Assembly: GCA_023376005.1 (NCBI GenBank) | Contig: CM042157.1 | Location: 56,253,287 to 56,317,286 of the forward strand | DNA length: 64,000 bases | DNA from: Doryteuthis pealeii | Lineage: Eukaryota; Mollusca; Cephalopoda; Myopsida; Loliginidae | Reading direction: 5' to 3' | Part shown: piece after piece, positions 1 through 12,709 of the stretch | Layout of the letters: each line of letters begins with the position of its first letter | Position numbering within the stretch: position 1 is the stretch's first letter | Notes under the pieces: model-generated | Told to the model about the DNA's origin: nothing | Databases searched by the model: none | The model's input: only the letters and a program-made list of their open reading frames with translations | Program-made: the position numbers and the translations under genes

Positions 1-321
1 TTTCCAATTCCATTAAGATGAGAAACCAAATATATTAAAAAAAAAATTTAAAAAATACCCATAACACATTTTCACATACTTAATATGGTTCACTTTCATA
101 TTTGATTAAAAATGATGAAATTGGTAGAATTTATTTTTATGAAGAAGAAAAAAAACTGACATAAAAAAAGTTTTCCTATATGAAAGTGAATTTGCTTTTA
201 ATTTTAGACTATTTGAAATGCATAGTTTATCTTAATTGGAATATCATAGAATTTAGACTGGATATTAATATTTTTATTATTCTCATATAAACATCTATGT
301 AATACTATTTTCTATTCTGTA
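1..321. other. AT-rich intronic DNA, nothing recognised
   Basis: Homopolymer-rich A/T sequence without a coherent coding frame or a repeat I could match elsewhere in the window. Confidence 0.5.
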
Positions 322-470
322 GGCATCCCATTGAGGTGTAATGGTTAGCAAGCTATTCTTGTAGATCCATTATCACTGAATAAAGAGTTTGATCCTCACT
401 GGATGCCTCATACTTGTGACCTTGTGTCACATCTTACCCATGGTGAATAGTTTGGGTAAATACCTACTAT
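322..470 (+). mobile_element. SINE family C copy
   Basis: It has a tRNA-like head: an A-box-like stretch (GTGTAATGGTTAGCAAG) and a B-box-like stretch (GAGTTTGATCCTCACTGG). The body continues with a CTTGTG..CA motif. The same layout occurs at 12306 and, weaker, at 45820. No cloverleaf is intact, so it is a tRNA-derived SINE rather than a tRNA gene. Confidence 0.6.
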
Positions 471-2500
471 TTTTTATTCTACTGAATAAATGCTTTTTAG
501 CTGTAATCAATAAATTTCAGATTAATAATTTTGTACATCAAATTTTAAATCTTATTTGTGTTAAGGTCAAAACTTTATATTCTTTTGTATAATTCAAATG
601 TCTGCTAAATTTTAATAAAGTTGTAAATATTTTAGTGATTCTCAGAGATATAAATAAAAAACAATTAGAGTTTATTCAACCAGGAATCTAAAAATTGACA
701 TTCTCCGAGAAAAGACAAATATTAATAAACCAATTTTTTAAAAGTAAGAAAATTTGGTTGTCTAAGGGATTTATTTTTATTTGCATCTAAAGATTATAAA
801 AATAAAGAGCACTAAAGAACAATAACTCTGTCTTGACAGAGGACATATTTAACTTACTTTTATCAAAAGAAAAATTTAGAAACATGGAAGAAAATTTAAA
901 AAGGAAAAAAAAAATTGTATTTGGGGTGCAACAATTCAGAAAAGGCAAATTTTAACACCATAAAAGAAAAGTAACACTCCATTTTTTTTAAAATTTGTTC
1001 ATAAAAGTACATTTGATAACCAAAAAAGAAGTCACTGAAATCAGATAACAGAGTTCATAATAAAAAATATAGAATTAAAAATATAAATAGATAATACAAT
1101 TTGGCAACAATTGAATTTATAAAAAGTGGGGAGGGGAGAAAAAAAAAGTTAAATATTTGTAGGTATATTCAGCAAATGTGATATTAAGAATTAAACAGAA
1201 CAGGAATTGGATTTAAAACTTAAAAATGTAGATTAACTGAAAATAAAATAAAATTCTAATCCAGAAAATAAAAAGATCATGAAGAAAAGAAAATTAAAAA
1301 TCTCTCTAAAAATAGAGAGAAAAAACATATATATATATATACGTAAGATGATAGAAAGAATAACTTGAAAATTAGATGTTAAAACAAATTATAGAAAAAA
1401 GAAAGAAAAAAAAAGTTCTAACTTTCTTAATCCCACTGTTGATCATATATGTAAATAATATATATCAACATTGAACTGAAAATTGTCATAATTCCTGTAA
1501 AAATTCTAATTATGGCAATAATAGATAGAATAAAAATATCACAAAACGTTTCTATGAATGACAACAAAGGATGTCATGCCTACACAGATAGACACATAAG
1601 GAACAAATATAGATTCACAGCAAGAAATTAATAAATATATGACAAGCAAAGCTCTACCCCAAATTATCCAAAAGTTCAAGACAAGACAAACAATTTTAGA
1701 AGGAAGAAAAAGATTTTTTTCAAAAATAAAATAATAGAGGCAAGACTTACTTGCTTTCCAATGTTTATGTCAGTAGATGAAATTGAGATTTACCTGAACT
1801 GGATTATTCAACACATGTGAATCAAAAATGATTTCTCCAATGTTTATTAAATGAAATACAAAGTAAAAAAAATTACATTTTAATTAATCACAACTGTTAA
1901 TAATTTTTTTTTAACATAAAAAAATTGCACCCTCTTCCTCCTCCAACTCAGAAAGGAGACCACTCCAACTGTAAGAGTATAACCAGAGTATATAACACAT
2001 ATATCTACGTTTTATGAAGAAAAAATGTTGTCCTGATTTCCTCATAATTTTGCCTCTTAGAAATAAACCATTTACCATTATTATAGAAGAAGGCAAAAAT
2101 GAGAGAGAAAGAAAATTAGTAGGCAAAATTTAAAAGAAATCAGGTCCACATGACCAAATAATAAAAGAAACAGCTGATAAAAAATATTGATTTAAATTTA
2201 ATTGATTTAGAATTTTTTTAAATTAAAATTTGATTTAAAATTAAGATTTAAAAAAAAATCAAAATTAATTTGAAATACTTTTTTTTAATTTAATTTAAAA
2301 AATTTTTTAGCAGATTAAAAAGAGTCCATGCTTACAAACATTTAGGTCTTTGAATAAAAAAAAGTTATATTTGTTTATCACTGTTTTTTAAATATTGGAT
2401 TATAAAGAATTGAATACAGAAGTTTGATCTTTGGGGGTAAATTTGGAAATTATCCTAAGAACAGGATTACTAATATACAGATTGGTATTTCAACTGGCCA
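471..2500. other. AT-rich intronic DNA with little structure
   Basis: No coding frame was found. About 40 bases near 910-945 match the reverse complement of 32270-32305 (TTTGGGGTGCAACAATT), so at least part is an old dispersed repeat. Many A-runs and short TA runs occur. Confidence 0.5.
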
Positions 2501-2504
2501 GTTT

Positions 2505-2552
2505 CACTTTCCAGCATTTTTGTCAAGGATCAGTGTGTAGTATCTGTACCTG
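2505..2552 (+). pseudogene. U2 snRNA 5'-region-like fragment
   Basis: The stretch around 2525-2547 (GATCAGTGTGTAGTATCTGT) resembles the U2 segment GATCAAGTGTAGTATCTGTT, which contains the branch-point recognition sequence. The 20 bases before it resemble a decayed CTCGGCCTTTTGGCTAA. Downstream U2 stem-loops are not visible. It is a fragment, not a working gene. Confidence 0.45.
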
Positions 2553-2833
2553 TGGAAATCCCATGGTTATTAATATATATATATAAGTAAAAAATTGAAA
2601 AAAAGATACATTATATATATAAGTTTTAAAAAATACTTATAAAATGATTATTTTTAACAGACTTATACAACTTTAAATTGACATGATTTGAACCAAAAAT
2701 TAATATAAAGAAAAAACCTTGTAACCCATTAGTGAAACCAGGTTGTTCATATATTAGAAAATGCAAAATAAGCTAACAATGCAATCATAAAATTACACTG
2801 TTGTGATGGCCAGGTTTCATGCCTGTTACATAT

Positions 2834-3227
2834 ACTAGCAAAATAAAAAAACGCCCACCGTGTGATGCAAAAATACATTTTTGAAAGATATCGCCTGACG
2901 GGATGGGAGTTAAAAATCCAATATCATAAGTAAGTAAAATCGTCAAATTTATTAAAGGAGTAAAAAATAAATCAATTTGAAATGGAAATATAACTTTAAA
3001 TATATATAAAAATAAAACAAACTATATATAAATATATAACACCGGGCATGTATTTATTAATGTATTTATTAAAATTTGTTTAAAAAAACAATGAGGATTA
3101 TCTAAGGTTGCATGTTCAAATTTTGAGTATTTATTCTAGGTTCTGATGATTTTGGGTAATGTGACGTAAGCAGTGACATAGTTTTGGTTACAGAAAAATA
3201 GAGACCGAATCTCCATCATTAATAGAT
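2834..3227 (+). repeat. Element G, copy 1 (5' ~400 bp)
   Basis: Starts with ACTAG, then A-rich sequence and an ACGCCC..GTGATG segment. It contains a TGTGACGTAAGCAGTGACAT segment and ends near ATTAATAGAT. The same order is seen at 57727-58117 and, reversed, at 55391-55782. This copy is the most diverged of the three. Confidence 0.75.
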
Positions 3228-5236
3228 AACCTTAAGTCACATTGTGTTTTATATAAAAGGATAGTTATCACTTTAAAGTGTGCAGTTTTGTGGTTATTAA
3301 TGCTATTTGAATGACATTTACACAATTATATAGTATCAAGTATTCTTATCCATTACTAATAATCTATACACAATTGTATGGATTAATGTATGTATTAATT
3401 CAACAGGTTCACCATGGGTAGAATGACCTAATAGGAAACAAACATTTATAAAAGTTTTGTATTCTAAAACAGATTTCTCTATTACTTTCTTTTATATGTG
3501 CAAAAAATATTCAATTGGTTATTCACAATTGCATGTTCAAATTTTGAGTATTTATTCTAGGTTCTGATGATTTCTGTGCCAGAGAGATTTTTAAAAATTT
3601 CCTGGACAATGTCCACACATACAATACAATACAAAAATTTTTTTTGTTAAAAGCCATTATATTTTGAGAAACCTGCATATGTATGTTAATATGTGGAATA
3701 CAATTGGTGAGATATATTGCTTAGATATTTAAGTTCCAGCTGATGATATCCATTAGTTTTTTTTAATATTTGTGTTTATATGGTACTGGTCATAAGTATT
3801 TGAACCAATAGACAATTTGTATCAAATTATTGATAACCAAATGTAAATGCAATCAACATAACAAAATATGCTTTTAGTAATGTTTTCTGGTTATAAATGC
3901 TACATTTCTGGAAAATATTTTTTTAAATAAATAATAGAATCAAATTGTTAAATAATAAAAAGAAGGTGGGGTGCCTACCCTTCTAAAATCTTGTTTAGAA
4001 TTGATCAAAGAGATTGAAAAGGTGAACCCTTTGCTATTGGGAAGAATCACAAAACTAATAATTTCGATACCTCCTTGCAAAAAATTATCTAATGGCCTCT
4101 GCAATATTTTATGCTTTGTTCAAAAACTTATCACCAATACTACTGAGTAAGGTTCATAAAGGATAAAATATTTTCCAAATATTTAGCAAGTTGTTATGCT
4201 TAACCTAAACAATTTGAAGCAATTTAACTGTTAAAATATTTGAGTAATAGAAATTATGCATTTGAAAAAGTATGAAAGTAAAAAGTATATATTAATCACC
4301 AATTCATATCTATGAAAACAAATTATTCCTTTTGCTAAGATAATTTTGTCCATGTTTGTGAGATTTGATTTTAAAATATACTACAATCATAAAATTATTT
4401 TTTAACAAAGAATCAACTTGTCTTTTATGCCACAGTTTTTTATTAATTGTAAATGACATTATTTGAATCTTGACTGCAGAGCCAGTGCGTATTACCCACA
4501 AGCTCCTCGACTGGTGGGGGTAGGCAATACTTGGGTTCCATATATTTTCTATGAATACTACTTCATGAAAATTGACATGTAGATTGTGAGCATATCATAG
4601 ATTAAGGGGTGGGGACATTAGACCCTAACACTGGCCCTGCTTAACAGCACTAGTCTTTTTTTCAAGTTACATAGAAAAAGAACAATTATTCTAAAAGAAA
4701 CAAACTAAAATCTTTAATAGTAAACCTTTTCATACAATGTAAAAAAGAAGAAAAAAAAGGTCCATCTATGGTCATATGACAATCCTAATACAAAACACAG
4801 AGAAAATCAGATTTTGCAACAGACTTTTGATTTTATAAAATTTGCAAACATTAAAAATCATGGAAAAGAAAAGAAAAAAAACCCAAAAGCAAATCATTAA
4901 GTCCAAATACAAGTAATGTTCAACTGTTTAGATACAGTATGATTATATTGTACTGTTTGAATGACATTTTTCTTCCTCCTTTCTGTACAAGTGTGAAGAG
5001 TTCTCCCTATACTTGCAAACAAAGAAGATGAAAACAAAATAGCAAACAAGAAAAACACAAGAGAAATAAGCATGAGACTTGACAACAGTTGCTACACTCA
5101 CTTCTAGCCACAAAGTACTTCATATGAACATAAATTTATTTCTTAGATATTAAAGAATGTCATCCAGACTAATATTCCTATCTTTTCACTTTTTTTCTTT
5201 TTGTTTAACACCTTTGCAGGCAGAATGACATTTAGA
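3228..5236. other. AT-rich intronic DNA
   Basis: No gene was found. A ~45-base piece of element G (3112-3156) recurs at 3532-3575. Short runs at 3280-3400 resemble the inner part of element E (TATCAAGTATTC, ATGGATTAATG). Nothing else was recognised. Confidence 0.5.
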
Positions 5237-5237
5237 T

Positions 5238-5242
<5 letters not shown>

Positions 5243-5272
<30 letters not shown>
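5243..5272. repeat. (TA)n microsatellite
   Basis: About 15 uninterrupted TA units. Confidence 0.95.
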
Positions 5273-5275
<3 letters not shown>

Positions 5276-5402
5276 TATTGTGTAACAGATTCTTCAGAAA
5301 TCTCAGTGGACTGATGAGTCATCTTTGTACTTGCAGTTTCTCAGGTGCTTGCAAATAATAATAAAACAGGAAATGGTTTGCTCATACACCAATTTGACAG
5401 CC

Positions 5403-5404
<2 letters not shown>

Positions 5405-5456
<52 letters not shown>
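5405..5456. repeat. (TA)n microsatellite
   Basis: About 25 uninterrupted TA units. Confidence 0.95.
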
Positions 5457-5457
<1 letters not shown>

Positions 5458-5576
5458 CATTTTATTTGCTCAGATTTTTCCAAGAAAATTATGAGTCAAG
5501 AAAGTTTTAAGTGTACAAACTAAACTAGTTAAGCAACATAGCAAGAAAAAAGAATGTTGTCACTTATTTGTAGGTT

Positions 5577-5896
5577 AATATAAGGCATTTTTTTCTATTG
5601 GCTGTTCATTGGCTAATTCAATGTTAACATATAGAAACATTGCTATGATACTCTACTGTGGTGTAGAATTGTTTAAAGGTTGTTTTGCAAGATATCATAA
5701 TCAAAAGTGAATGCTTCTTTTTGTTTTGTTTTATGTACACAATTGCTGATCAAATTATAATTTTTTGTTTGTTTTGTTTGCTTTTATATATGATTAATTG
5801 ACTTGCTTGAACATGCTGTCTATTTTGCCAATTTTCTGAAAATAATTTGCCCACTCTAGAAGGATTCAAAGTTATCTGCCTGCAAAAGGGTTAACA
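5577..5896 (+). repeat. ~320-bp dispersed repeat P1, copy 1
   Basis: Aligns along its length with 35366-35683. Both begin TAAGGCATTTT, share ATATATGATTAATTGACTT and end CTGCAAAAGGGTTAA. Several small indels separate the copies. Class unknown. Confidence 0.75.
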
Positions 5897-5934
5897 TTTC
5901 AAACATGACTTTTTAATGGTATCTGGGTGTTTCT

Positions 5935-6080
5935 TGGTCCTTTTTTAAATCAATAAAAACATAAATGAAAGTTTACAGAACTTCATGTAAAAGGGTAAAA
6001 TATTTTTAATTTTTAATGAAATAATTTTAATTTTTAAATGAAATAATTTTAATTTTTCAAGATAACAGCTTTCAGGTGAG
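5935..6080 (+). repeat. Short repeat, copy 1 of local pair
   Basis: Shares ACATAAATGAAAGTTTACAG and the TTTTTCAAGATAACAG end with 6990-7090. This copy has an internal duplication of an ATTTTTAATGAAATAATTTT block. Confidence 0.7.
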
Positions 6081-6427
6081 TTTGGAAAAAAAAGAACTGT
6101 CTAGTTTTGAAAGTTTAATTCTCAGATTGTAGCACAGCAAAAATGGCTGATGAGTTAAGCTAGTAGATTATTGTTAGTGAGTTTTATTCTTACTGATTGC
6201 TCCTAACATTTAGCCAAGTGCTAAGCTAGGCTTGATAAATGGCTACTTGATTTTTTATGAATTAAAATTTAGAGAATAAAGCAATTTCCAGTCTAATTTG
6301 TAATTTAATAACACTCACTCTGATTATTAGCTTAATGGTTCCCAAAGGTGATCTTGAACTCTTTGCCTACTTTAAGCTGGTCATAGCAGCTCATACCACA
6401 CCCAAGCAAAGTACAAAAAACTGATGA

Positions 6428-6580
6428 TTATAATTGAGCAGAAGGACCCAGATTACAATAATAATAGGACTATTTTAATAGAATGAGTTCTGAGGTGAAT
6501 AGATAGTGAACTTTGAAATATCCCATCACACAGGTAAAAATAAAATACCAGAGAAATTTGGTAGGCAAAGAGTGAGTATG
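6428..6580 (+). repeat. ~155-bp dispersed repeat P2, copy 1
   Basis: Aligns with 17728-17908. Both start TATAATTGAGCAGAAGGAC, carry an AATAATAAT tract, and contain GAAATATCCCATCA followed by GGTAGGCAAAGAGT. Confidence 0.75.
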
Positions 6581-6989
6581 GAAAAAAGAAAAATTCCTTA
6601 GGTTAAAAAAATATCAAAATCAGAAATAAGATAAACCAACCCATAGTTCATGAATATCTTGAAGTAATCTCTGAAATTTAATCATTCTTTTTTTGCTTCT
6701 GTATTTGATTATTAATATGTAGATAGAAAAAAAAATTCACACACTTCATTTTTTTTTGTTTTTTGTTTTAGTGATGTTAAAAGTCAAAGTTTAAATTTGT
6801 TAAATATCTGATTTTTTGATAGAAAAAAAATACAAAAAATTAAAAAAAAAAAATAAAAATTGGAAAATACATTTATCAAAAAACAAAACAGAGGGAGATT
6901 TTCTTTGGAACATAACAGCCAAAAGGTAGACATGACACAAGAAAAACAAAAGCAAAAATCATTGAAGCAACAGACATTGAAATGTATAA

Positions 6990-7090
6990 GTCCTTTTTAA
7001 ATCACTAAAAACATAAATGAAAGTTTACAGGGCTTCATGTTGATAAAGGATGAAATACTTTTAATTTTTCAAGATAACAGATAAATTTTA
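6990..7090 (+). repeat. Short repeat, copy 2 of local pair
   Basis: See 5935-6080. This copy lacks the internal duplication. Confidence 0.7.
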
Positions 7091-8353
7091 GACATTTTCT
7101 AAAAAGGCTAAATATCTCCAGAAAGTTTTTTTTTTTTTTTTGTTAATCCAGAGAAATATAATTATCAATGTTAAAGTTTTATTTGATTACAGAAAAAAGA
7201 AAAAAAAGATGACAGTTAAAATTATACACACAGGCAAATCAATAAACTTATAGCCTAATAAAGTAAAAACATTCATTTTACACAACAAAACTATTTTCAA
7301 CATTTTTTGTGGTCAATGCAATGGTGATTATTAATTACATAGATTGAACATTATAATATAAAAATTTCAGACCAAATAGCTCATGATTATGTTGCTATGG
7401 ACACACAGAGCTACATCTTATAAAATAATTTTATATACAGACCTCACACAAATTTTGTAGCACTTACATACTAACAGTAAGTAAAAATAATGTCAATGTG
7501 TAAAAACACAAAACAAAATAAAATAATTAAAAAAAAAAAACGTCAAAAATAAAATGTTATAGAATATAAAATTGTCAGTGATACACTTTTAAAACACGTT
7601 TAACTTGATAAAGATATTTAAAGTTTTAAACTGAATTTAAAAAATGTTAAGCAACACTTACAAATATCTGAATATTTAAAACAGAATTTTGTTTTTCAAT
7701 GAAAATTGAGTGTCAAATGAAATTTAGGAAGATAAATCAGTTTTTAGAAATTGAAGTACAGCAAAAATAGATTTTCATTAAAAAAAAGCAAGAGGAGGGA
7801 AAAAACCCAGACATGCACCAAGAATTAACCACCAGTAATGAAATCAGATAAAAAAAAAATAATGGACCATTGTTATATATATATATATATATAATATATA
7901 TAATATATATATATTATATATATAAAACAAAGAGTAAACCATTCAAATAAGCAAGAAAACAAGAATGATTTTTCATGAGAGAGATTGAGAGAAATTAAGG
8001 AATAACAAGATTTGTAAACCAAGATTTTAGCAAGCAGCAAACATGAAAGAGAAATATCAAGAGATTTGACTTTCCAAGAATTGGCAACAGTTGATGATAC
8101 AAAAAACATTTTTTCCCCTTTATTCTTACAAGGTATATTTTGAAAAAAGAAAAAAAGATCTTGAGACATAACAAAACAGACATATTTTCAATCAAGATCC
8201 ATTATTCAACAATCAAGAATTTTTTTTTTTTTACTATTCAATTTAAAATTTGTTGAAATGGTCAGCAGCAGATGATTTTACAATTTTTACTTTTTTAATT
8301 ATCAAATTTAATAGTGGCAGCCATTTATACAGATTGCCAAACATAAATCCAAA
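7091..8353. other. AT-rich intronic DNA with a compound TA tract
   Basis: No gene recognised. A compound (TA)n/(TAATATA) tract lies at about 7875-7924. Long A/T homopolymers occur at about 7128 and 8220. Confidence 0.55.
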
Positions 8354-8788
8354 ATGCAGTTGTTTGTTAAAAGGAAACCATTGAAGACATTAAGAACTTG
8401 TTGCAAGTTCCTAAGGGATTTTGATATTGACCAGCAAATGGTAATATTTAATGGCTCTCCTCTTTCTCATGACTTTTGTGGTGAGTAATTTGAAGACAAA
8501 AACACCCTTCACCACCCTTCATATGGAAATCTGTTATGCTCGGAGGTAAGGTCCATGGTTGCTTTGGCTCGTGCTGGCAAAGTAAAGGGACAAAACCCTA
8601 AGGTTGAAATACAAAAGAAGAACAAACAGAAGACCGTCCATGCCAAGAGACTAATGTAAAGATTTGGTTATGTTGTAGCTGGTTTTGGCCAAAGAAGAGG
8701 ACCCAATACCAATTCATAGGTTGATTGTGATAATCGATTTTTGGATTGAAATAAAGCAGTATTGTAAAACTTTAAAAAACCAAAAAAA
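8354..8788 (+). pseudogene. FAU: Processed pseudogene of FAU (FUBI ubiquitin-like / ribosomal protein S30)
   Basis: The ATG at 8354 opens MQLFVK, matching the FUBI start. A gap follows, then EDIKNLLQV, DIDQQMVIFNGSPL and CG..SNLK in shifting frames. Next come VMLGGKVHG, a +1 shift and LARAGKVKGQNPKVE, then HAKRL, a stop codon (TAA), and FGQRRGPNTNS ending at TAG 8717-8719. FAU makes a fusion that is cut into a ubiquitin-like protein and S30 of the small ribosomal subunit. Both halves lie in one stretch without introns. A polyadenylation signal (AATAAA, 8750-8755) and an A-rich end near 8775-8788 follow, which together mark a retrocopy. At least two frameshifts, an internal deletion in FUBI and an in-frame stop make it non-functional. 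No flanking duplication was recognised. Confidence 0.88.
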
Positions 8789-9054
8789 TACTATTATCCT
8801 TTCTGGGATATCAGATTAGGCTGCATTAAAAGAAAATATCTTTTTTTTAATTATTTATAAAAGCCTTTTGTTTGATGTTTAATTCATTTTATGAGATATC
8901 CCTTCCCTGCCTGTGAATTGAATAAAGAGTTTTGTTCAAAATTCCATAGGCCATGTTTCAATAGAAAGAAAGACAATATTACATGGCTAAAATAACTAAG
9001 AAAATGAATTAATATGAGATATCCAAAGGCGTGGACAGTGGAAAGAGAATAGTC

Positions 9055-9245
9055 TATCCCCTATGAATTGAATAAAGAGTTTTGTCTAAAATTTTCTGAT
9101 GAGAAACAACAATACAAGACACCTGAAGAAGGCCGGTGGGTACAGCAGCTGAAATGTTGTGAATATAACAACCAAGATGAGGATAATAGTCTAAGACAGG
9201 TAAATAATGTAAATTTAAAAAAAAATCATTTTAATTCATCTGTCT
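9055..9245 (+). mobile_element. SINE family D copy, 5'-truncated
   Basis: Carries the family D tail in order: AATTGAATAAAGAGTTTTG, ACACCTGAAGAAGGCCGGTG, CAGCTGAAATGTTGTG, ATAACAACCAAGATGAGGA. The tRNA-like head is absent. The translated stretch here is a shadow of the repeat. Confidence 0.75.
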
Positions 9246-10106
9246 ACAAATAACAAATGCTAGTTGAGGCAGACAGACTTTGGAATTACATGCCTCTCTT
9301 TTGAATTAAAGAGTTTTTCTTTGGTTGGTTGTTTTACGGCATATTAAACCTTTTCAGATCTTTTAATTCAGACTCAAATCATTTTGATAGACAAAGTACT
9401 TGTTTTGCTTACAGTACCTATTATGTGGTCCCCCAATTAAGTATTGAACAGGTTTATCACTGCATTAGTTTGGTGACTTTACCTTTACTATTATTTTTAG
9501 AGGAGTGTAGAATCTAAAAAAGTGAATTAGAATTGTACTCTGAGACATTAGGTCAAATAGGTTTGAGTAATAGGTGATGACCCAGATATCGATTTCAGAA
9601 TTTGGCTGAGATTGGGTAATTTCAGTCATGTGATCAAAAACTTCAAGAAGCTAGAAAAATAGTTTTAAAAATTTAATCATTTGGTTCTGAGAAGTTGTGG
9701 TGTACAAATGTGCCCAAAATTGGGTGCACATATGGTGCCAGCTCTCTGAATGTAGTCGGATTATATGAAAGGAAAAGATCTCTTAGCTAAGAAATAAATA
9801 AAAGAAATATACACAAAAAAGTACCACAATATTTATTCTTCCAGAAAAGACGTCTCTGTGTTTGAATGTCACAGCAAAATAGTTTAGAGATTGCCAGCCA
9901 TTAAAAAAGCAAGTAAAGAAAAAAAAAACAAGATGAGCTGAAGAAAAGATCAGAGTATCCAACAATCCAAGACTAGTTGTTTTACCAATGTTAAAGAGCC
10001 CAATCTGCCCTAATAAGGGTTAAAGAGCCCAATCTGCCCTAATAATGATAAAATAGCCAAAATTTTGTGAATATAACAACCAAAATGTGTAAATATTATA
10101 ATAAAA
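9246..10106. other. Intronic DNA, nothing firm
   Basis: No gene. A ~20-base tandem copy (GTTAAAGAGCCCAATCTGCC) sits at about 9991 and 10019 and matches the 3' half of SINE family B on the minus strand. A weak echo of element E (GTTGGTTGTTTTACGGCATA) is at about 9323. Confidence 0.5.
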
Positions 10107-10348
10107 GTAAAGTAGGCAGAGTGGCCTATTGTTGGTATCAGCCAGACAGCAAGGGAGTCTATCTCCTTTTCACTAGCACTAGACCAAGGAGATTGTTTTT
10201 GCATCTGAGGTGGAGTGCCATACCTACCATCAGCTACCGCACAGATCCAAGCCATACTACTTATGTGCTGAGTTGGCAAGGGCTGGTATTGAATCAGAAC
10301 CTTGTGGTCCTGAGCTGGATACTCTACCAAATCAGCTAAACTGGTCCC
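10107..10348 (-). mobile_element. SINE family A, near full length
   Basis: Read on the minus strand it starts with a tRNA-like head (GTTTAGCTGATTTGGTAGAG, then a B-box in the GGTTCTGATTCAATACC region). The body includes AGGTGTG.CACTCCACCTC, AAACAATCTCCTTGGTCTAG and a TTTAC 3' end. Same order as 14166, 24276, 50191 and 51338. Confidence 0.85.
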
Positions 10349-10426
10349 ATTATATTGTATTAGATTTTGTACCAATATGACTTAGTACCGAATAATTTTG
10401 TTCTCAGGTTGACTGAATTTGTTTTG

Positions 10427-10560
10427 ACTGGCTCCCGGGTTCAACAAGAAACACCTGTAGAAGGTTGGAGGGCATATCAGCTAAAACGTTGTGTATATAA
10501 CAATAAAGATGAGGACAACGTCTGAAAAGTCTAAATCATACATATTGATTCTTTAGTGTA
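10427..10560 (+). mobile_element. SINE family D copy, 5'-truncated
   Basis: Contains TTCAACAAGAAACACCTG, a GAAGG block, AAAACGTTGTGTATATAACA and ATAAAGATGAGGACAA, the family D 3' block. Confidence 0.8.
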
Positions 10561-11419
10561 AAGTTTTTAAATGCCATCCTTGGCTAGTTGAAAAGGGCTT
10601 AAAGAAAGTCCTATGTTATGGAATCCTTTGGTAAGTGTATAAGTCCTATCCTACGTATTGGTAAAGGTCTAGTGATTTAATCTTATGTCCATCGTCCATG
10701 AATGTCACAGTAATTATGACCAGTAGGGTCGGTTAAGTATTGTATCAGCCTCAGAGTACTGCCAGTGATTGGCTAAGGTATAGATCATATGATCTAGCCT
10801 AGTCTATAAGTAGGAGCGGGGATCCATCACACACTTTATATACAGAATTTCTAAACATTTAGTTAATTTACTTGTTCCTCTTGACAATAAAAACATTAGA
10901 TCAATAAATAAATAAAAAAGATAAAGTGTTGTTTTTTTTTTCTTCTTCTTTTTCTTCATGATATCAATATCCAGCCATGTTGGTATGCCATGCTGCTTAG
11001 ATCAGTCCTCATGCAAAGTTTTGATTAATAGATTGTTTTTTGTTTTTCAGATTTGAGCATTCATTTATTTTTTTAGGAGGAGAGCACGAAACAAAGAATT
11101 CATCTTTTGATGACAAAAAATTGAATAGAAGTTAAATAAGTTATATTAGAAAAAGGTTAATAGAAATTTAATATTAAAAAATAAAACCACATTATAAAAA
11201 ATACATACCATCCACCTTTAAAAAAATAAATCTGGTGAAAAACTGGACCCCATACCCATAAAATAAACATATACAAAGATAATCGTAGTAAACTGAAAAT
11301 ATTTCTGTGTAACGATCAAAAGATTTAAGATTTTCTTTTTTTAACTTGTATAAACTGTTATTCTCATCTTTATTGTTATATACACAATGTTTCTGCCAAT
11401 GGTTAACGAAATGAGAACA
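10561..11419. other. Intronic DNA, nothing recognised
   Basis: Contains a less AT-rich part at 10600-10850 with no coherent frame, then AT-rich sequence. Not matched elsewhere in the window. Confidence 0.5.
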
Positions 11420-11640
11420 ATCTATCCTAATGGATTAAATAAAGGGTTTGGTTTAAAGTTTTATGAAAGCTCCCAAGTTTGGCAAGAAGGTTCCCAGAGT
11501 TTGACAATAAATGCCAGAGGGTACATTGGATGAAACATTGTGAATATAACAATAAAGATGATAATAATAGTCCGAAAAATCTAAATACAAATTATCAAGT
11601 CTCATCTTAAAAATTCAGACAAATTCTTTTTTAACATTTG
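11420..11640 (+). mobile_element. SINE family D copy
   Basis: Has GATTAAATAAAGGGTTTGGT, AAGGTTCCCAGAGTTTGAC, GAAACATTGTGAATATAACA and ATAAAGATGATAATAATAGT, ending with the CAAGTCTCATCTTAAAAATT tail. Confidence 0.8.
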
Positions 11641-12305
11641 GCAGTTTCTCAACCACTGAAAAACTTTTCTAATAAATGAAATATATGCTGAAGCCGGCTT
11701 GGATCATTTCTATTTAAGATTTCATTTCTTAACATTCACTGAAGTGTGAATGACAACATGTTTTTTTAGGTCTTCAGGACTCTAAGCATTCTATCTAATT
11801 TTAACAGTGCTGTGGTCTAGATAGTCTCAATTCTTTCTCCGATCTTGAGTTCTCCCAGTCTCTTCTAATGATAAATGCAAATGTCAATGTGTCACATTTT
11901 TTAAAATTTACTCCTAGATGCCGAAACCCAACATATAATACCATTTTGGAATCAGACTAAGTGTGAGCAAATTGAAAACATTGCAGATGAATTCAGACTT
12001 GCAATTCTGAAATTTTGGATTCTCAAGTTTTAATTACTTTGATTCTTTTCACAGATTTTTTGCAACAATTTTTTTTTGTATGATAACAATTTTCATAACT
12101 TGGAAAGTTTAATAACATTTAATATGCACTTAATGCATGAAGGGACATTACTGGGCCAAAAGTCCAATGAAGAGCCCTTTACATGAGCTAGTTTAATTGC
12201 AACCTGATAGGACATCTTTTAAATTAGTTTTCAATAAATGAAATATAGGCTGATGCCAGTTCATATCATTTTCATTCAAAGGCTTTGTCTTGTTTCATAT
12301 AATCA

Positions 12306-12450
12306 GGGTGCCTTGCATTGTGTAATAGTCAACAAGCTAAACTATCAAACCATTACTAGTGAGTTTGATTCTCACTGGATGCCCAGTTCTTCTGGCCTTG
12401 TGCCAAACTAAGCTAAGCTTAGTAGATGACTATTACTACTACTACTATAG
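12306..12450 (+). mobile_element. SINE family C copy
   Basis: tRNA-like head with TGTGTAATAGTCAACAAGC and B-box-like GAGTTTGATTCTCACTGG. It then reads CTTCTGGCCTTGTGCC and TAAGCTTAG, ending in a (TAC)n run at 12429-12448. Confidence 0.7.
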
Positions 12451-12709
12451 CCTCTATCTTAAGGTGCAATCTCTTAAAATATTACCCTTTTCAACCTCTG
12501 GTTCATCACTTTGCACTCTGTTTAATGTTGTTGTTTTTTTTTAGGGGGAGAGGTGTAAAAAGTAAATAAATCCATTTTTTATAACCATTGCTTAAGTGTC
12601 CCCAGCAGTATTATTAAAACATCTTGGCTTTCTTTTCCTAATAAATCACGTCAAAATGACACTATTTGTTTTTAAAGCATTGTTCATCCACTAATGTTTA
12701 AATCATCAT

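Noticed and set aside
4100..4150. Minus-strand SIGD, a possible GxGD active-site exon
   Set aside because: The neighbouring residues do not fit the family (no PGLL after it), and no splice sites surround it.
8354..8719. FAU as a working gene
   Set aside because: Frameshifts, an internal deletion in FUBI and a stop codon in S30 break it, and it has no introns.
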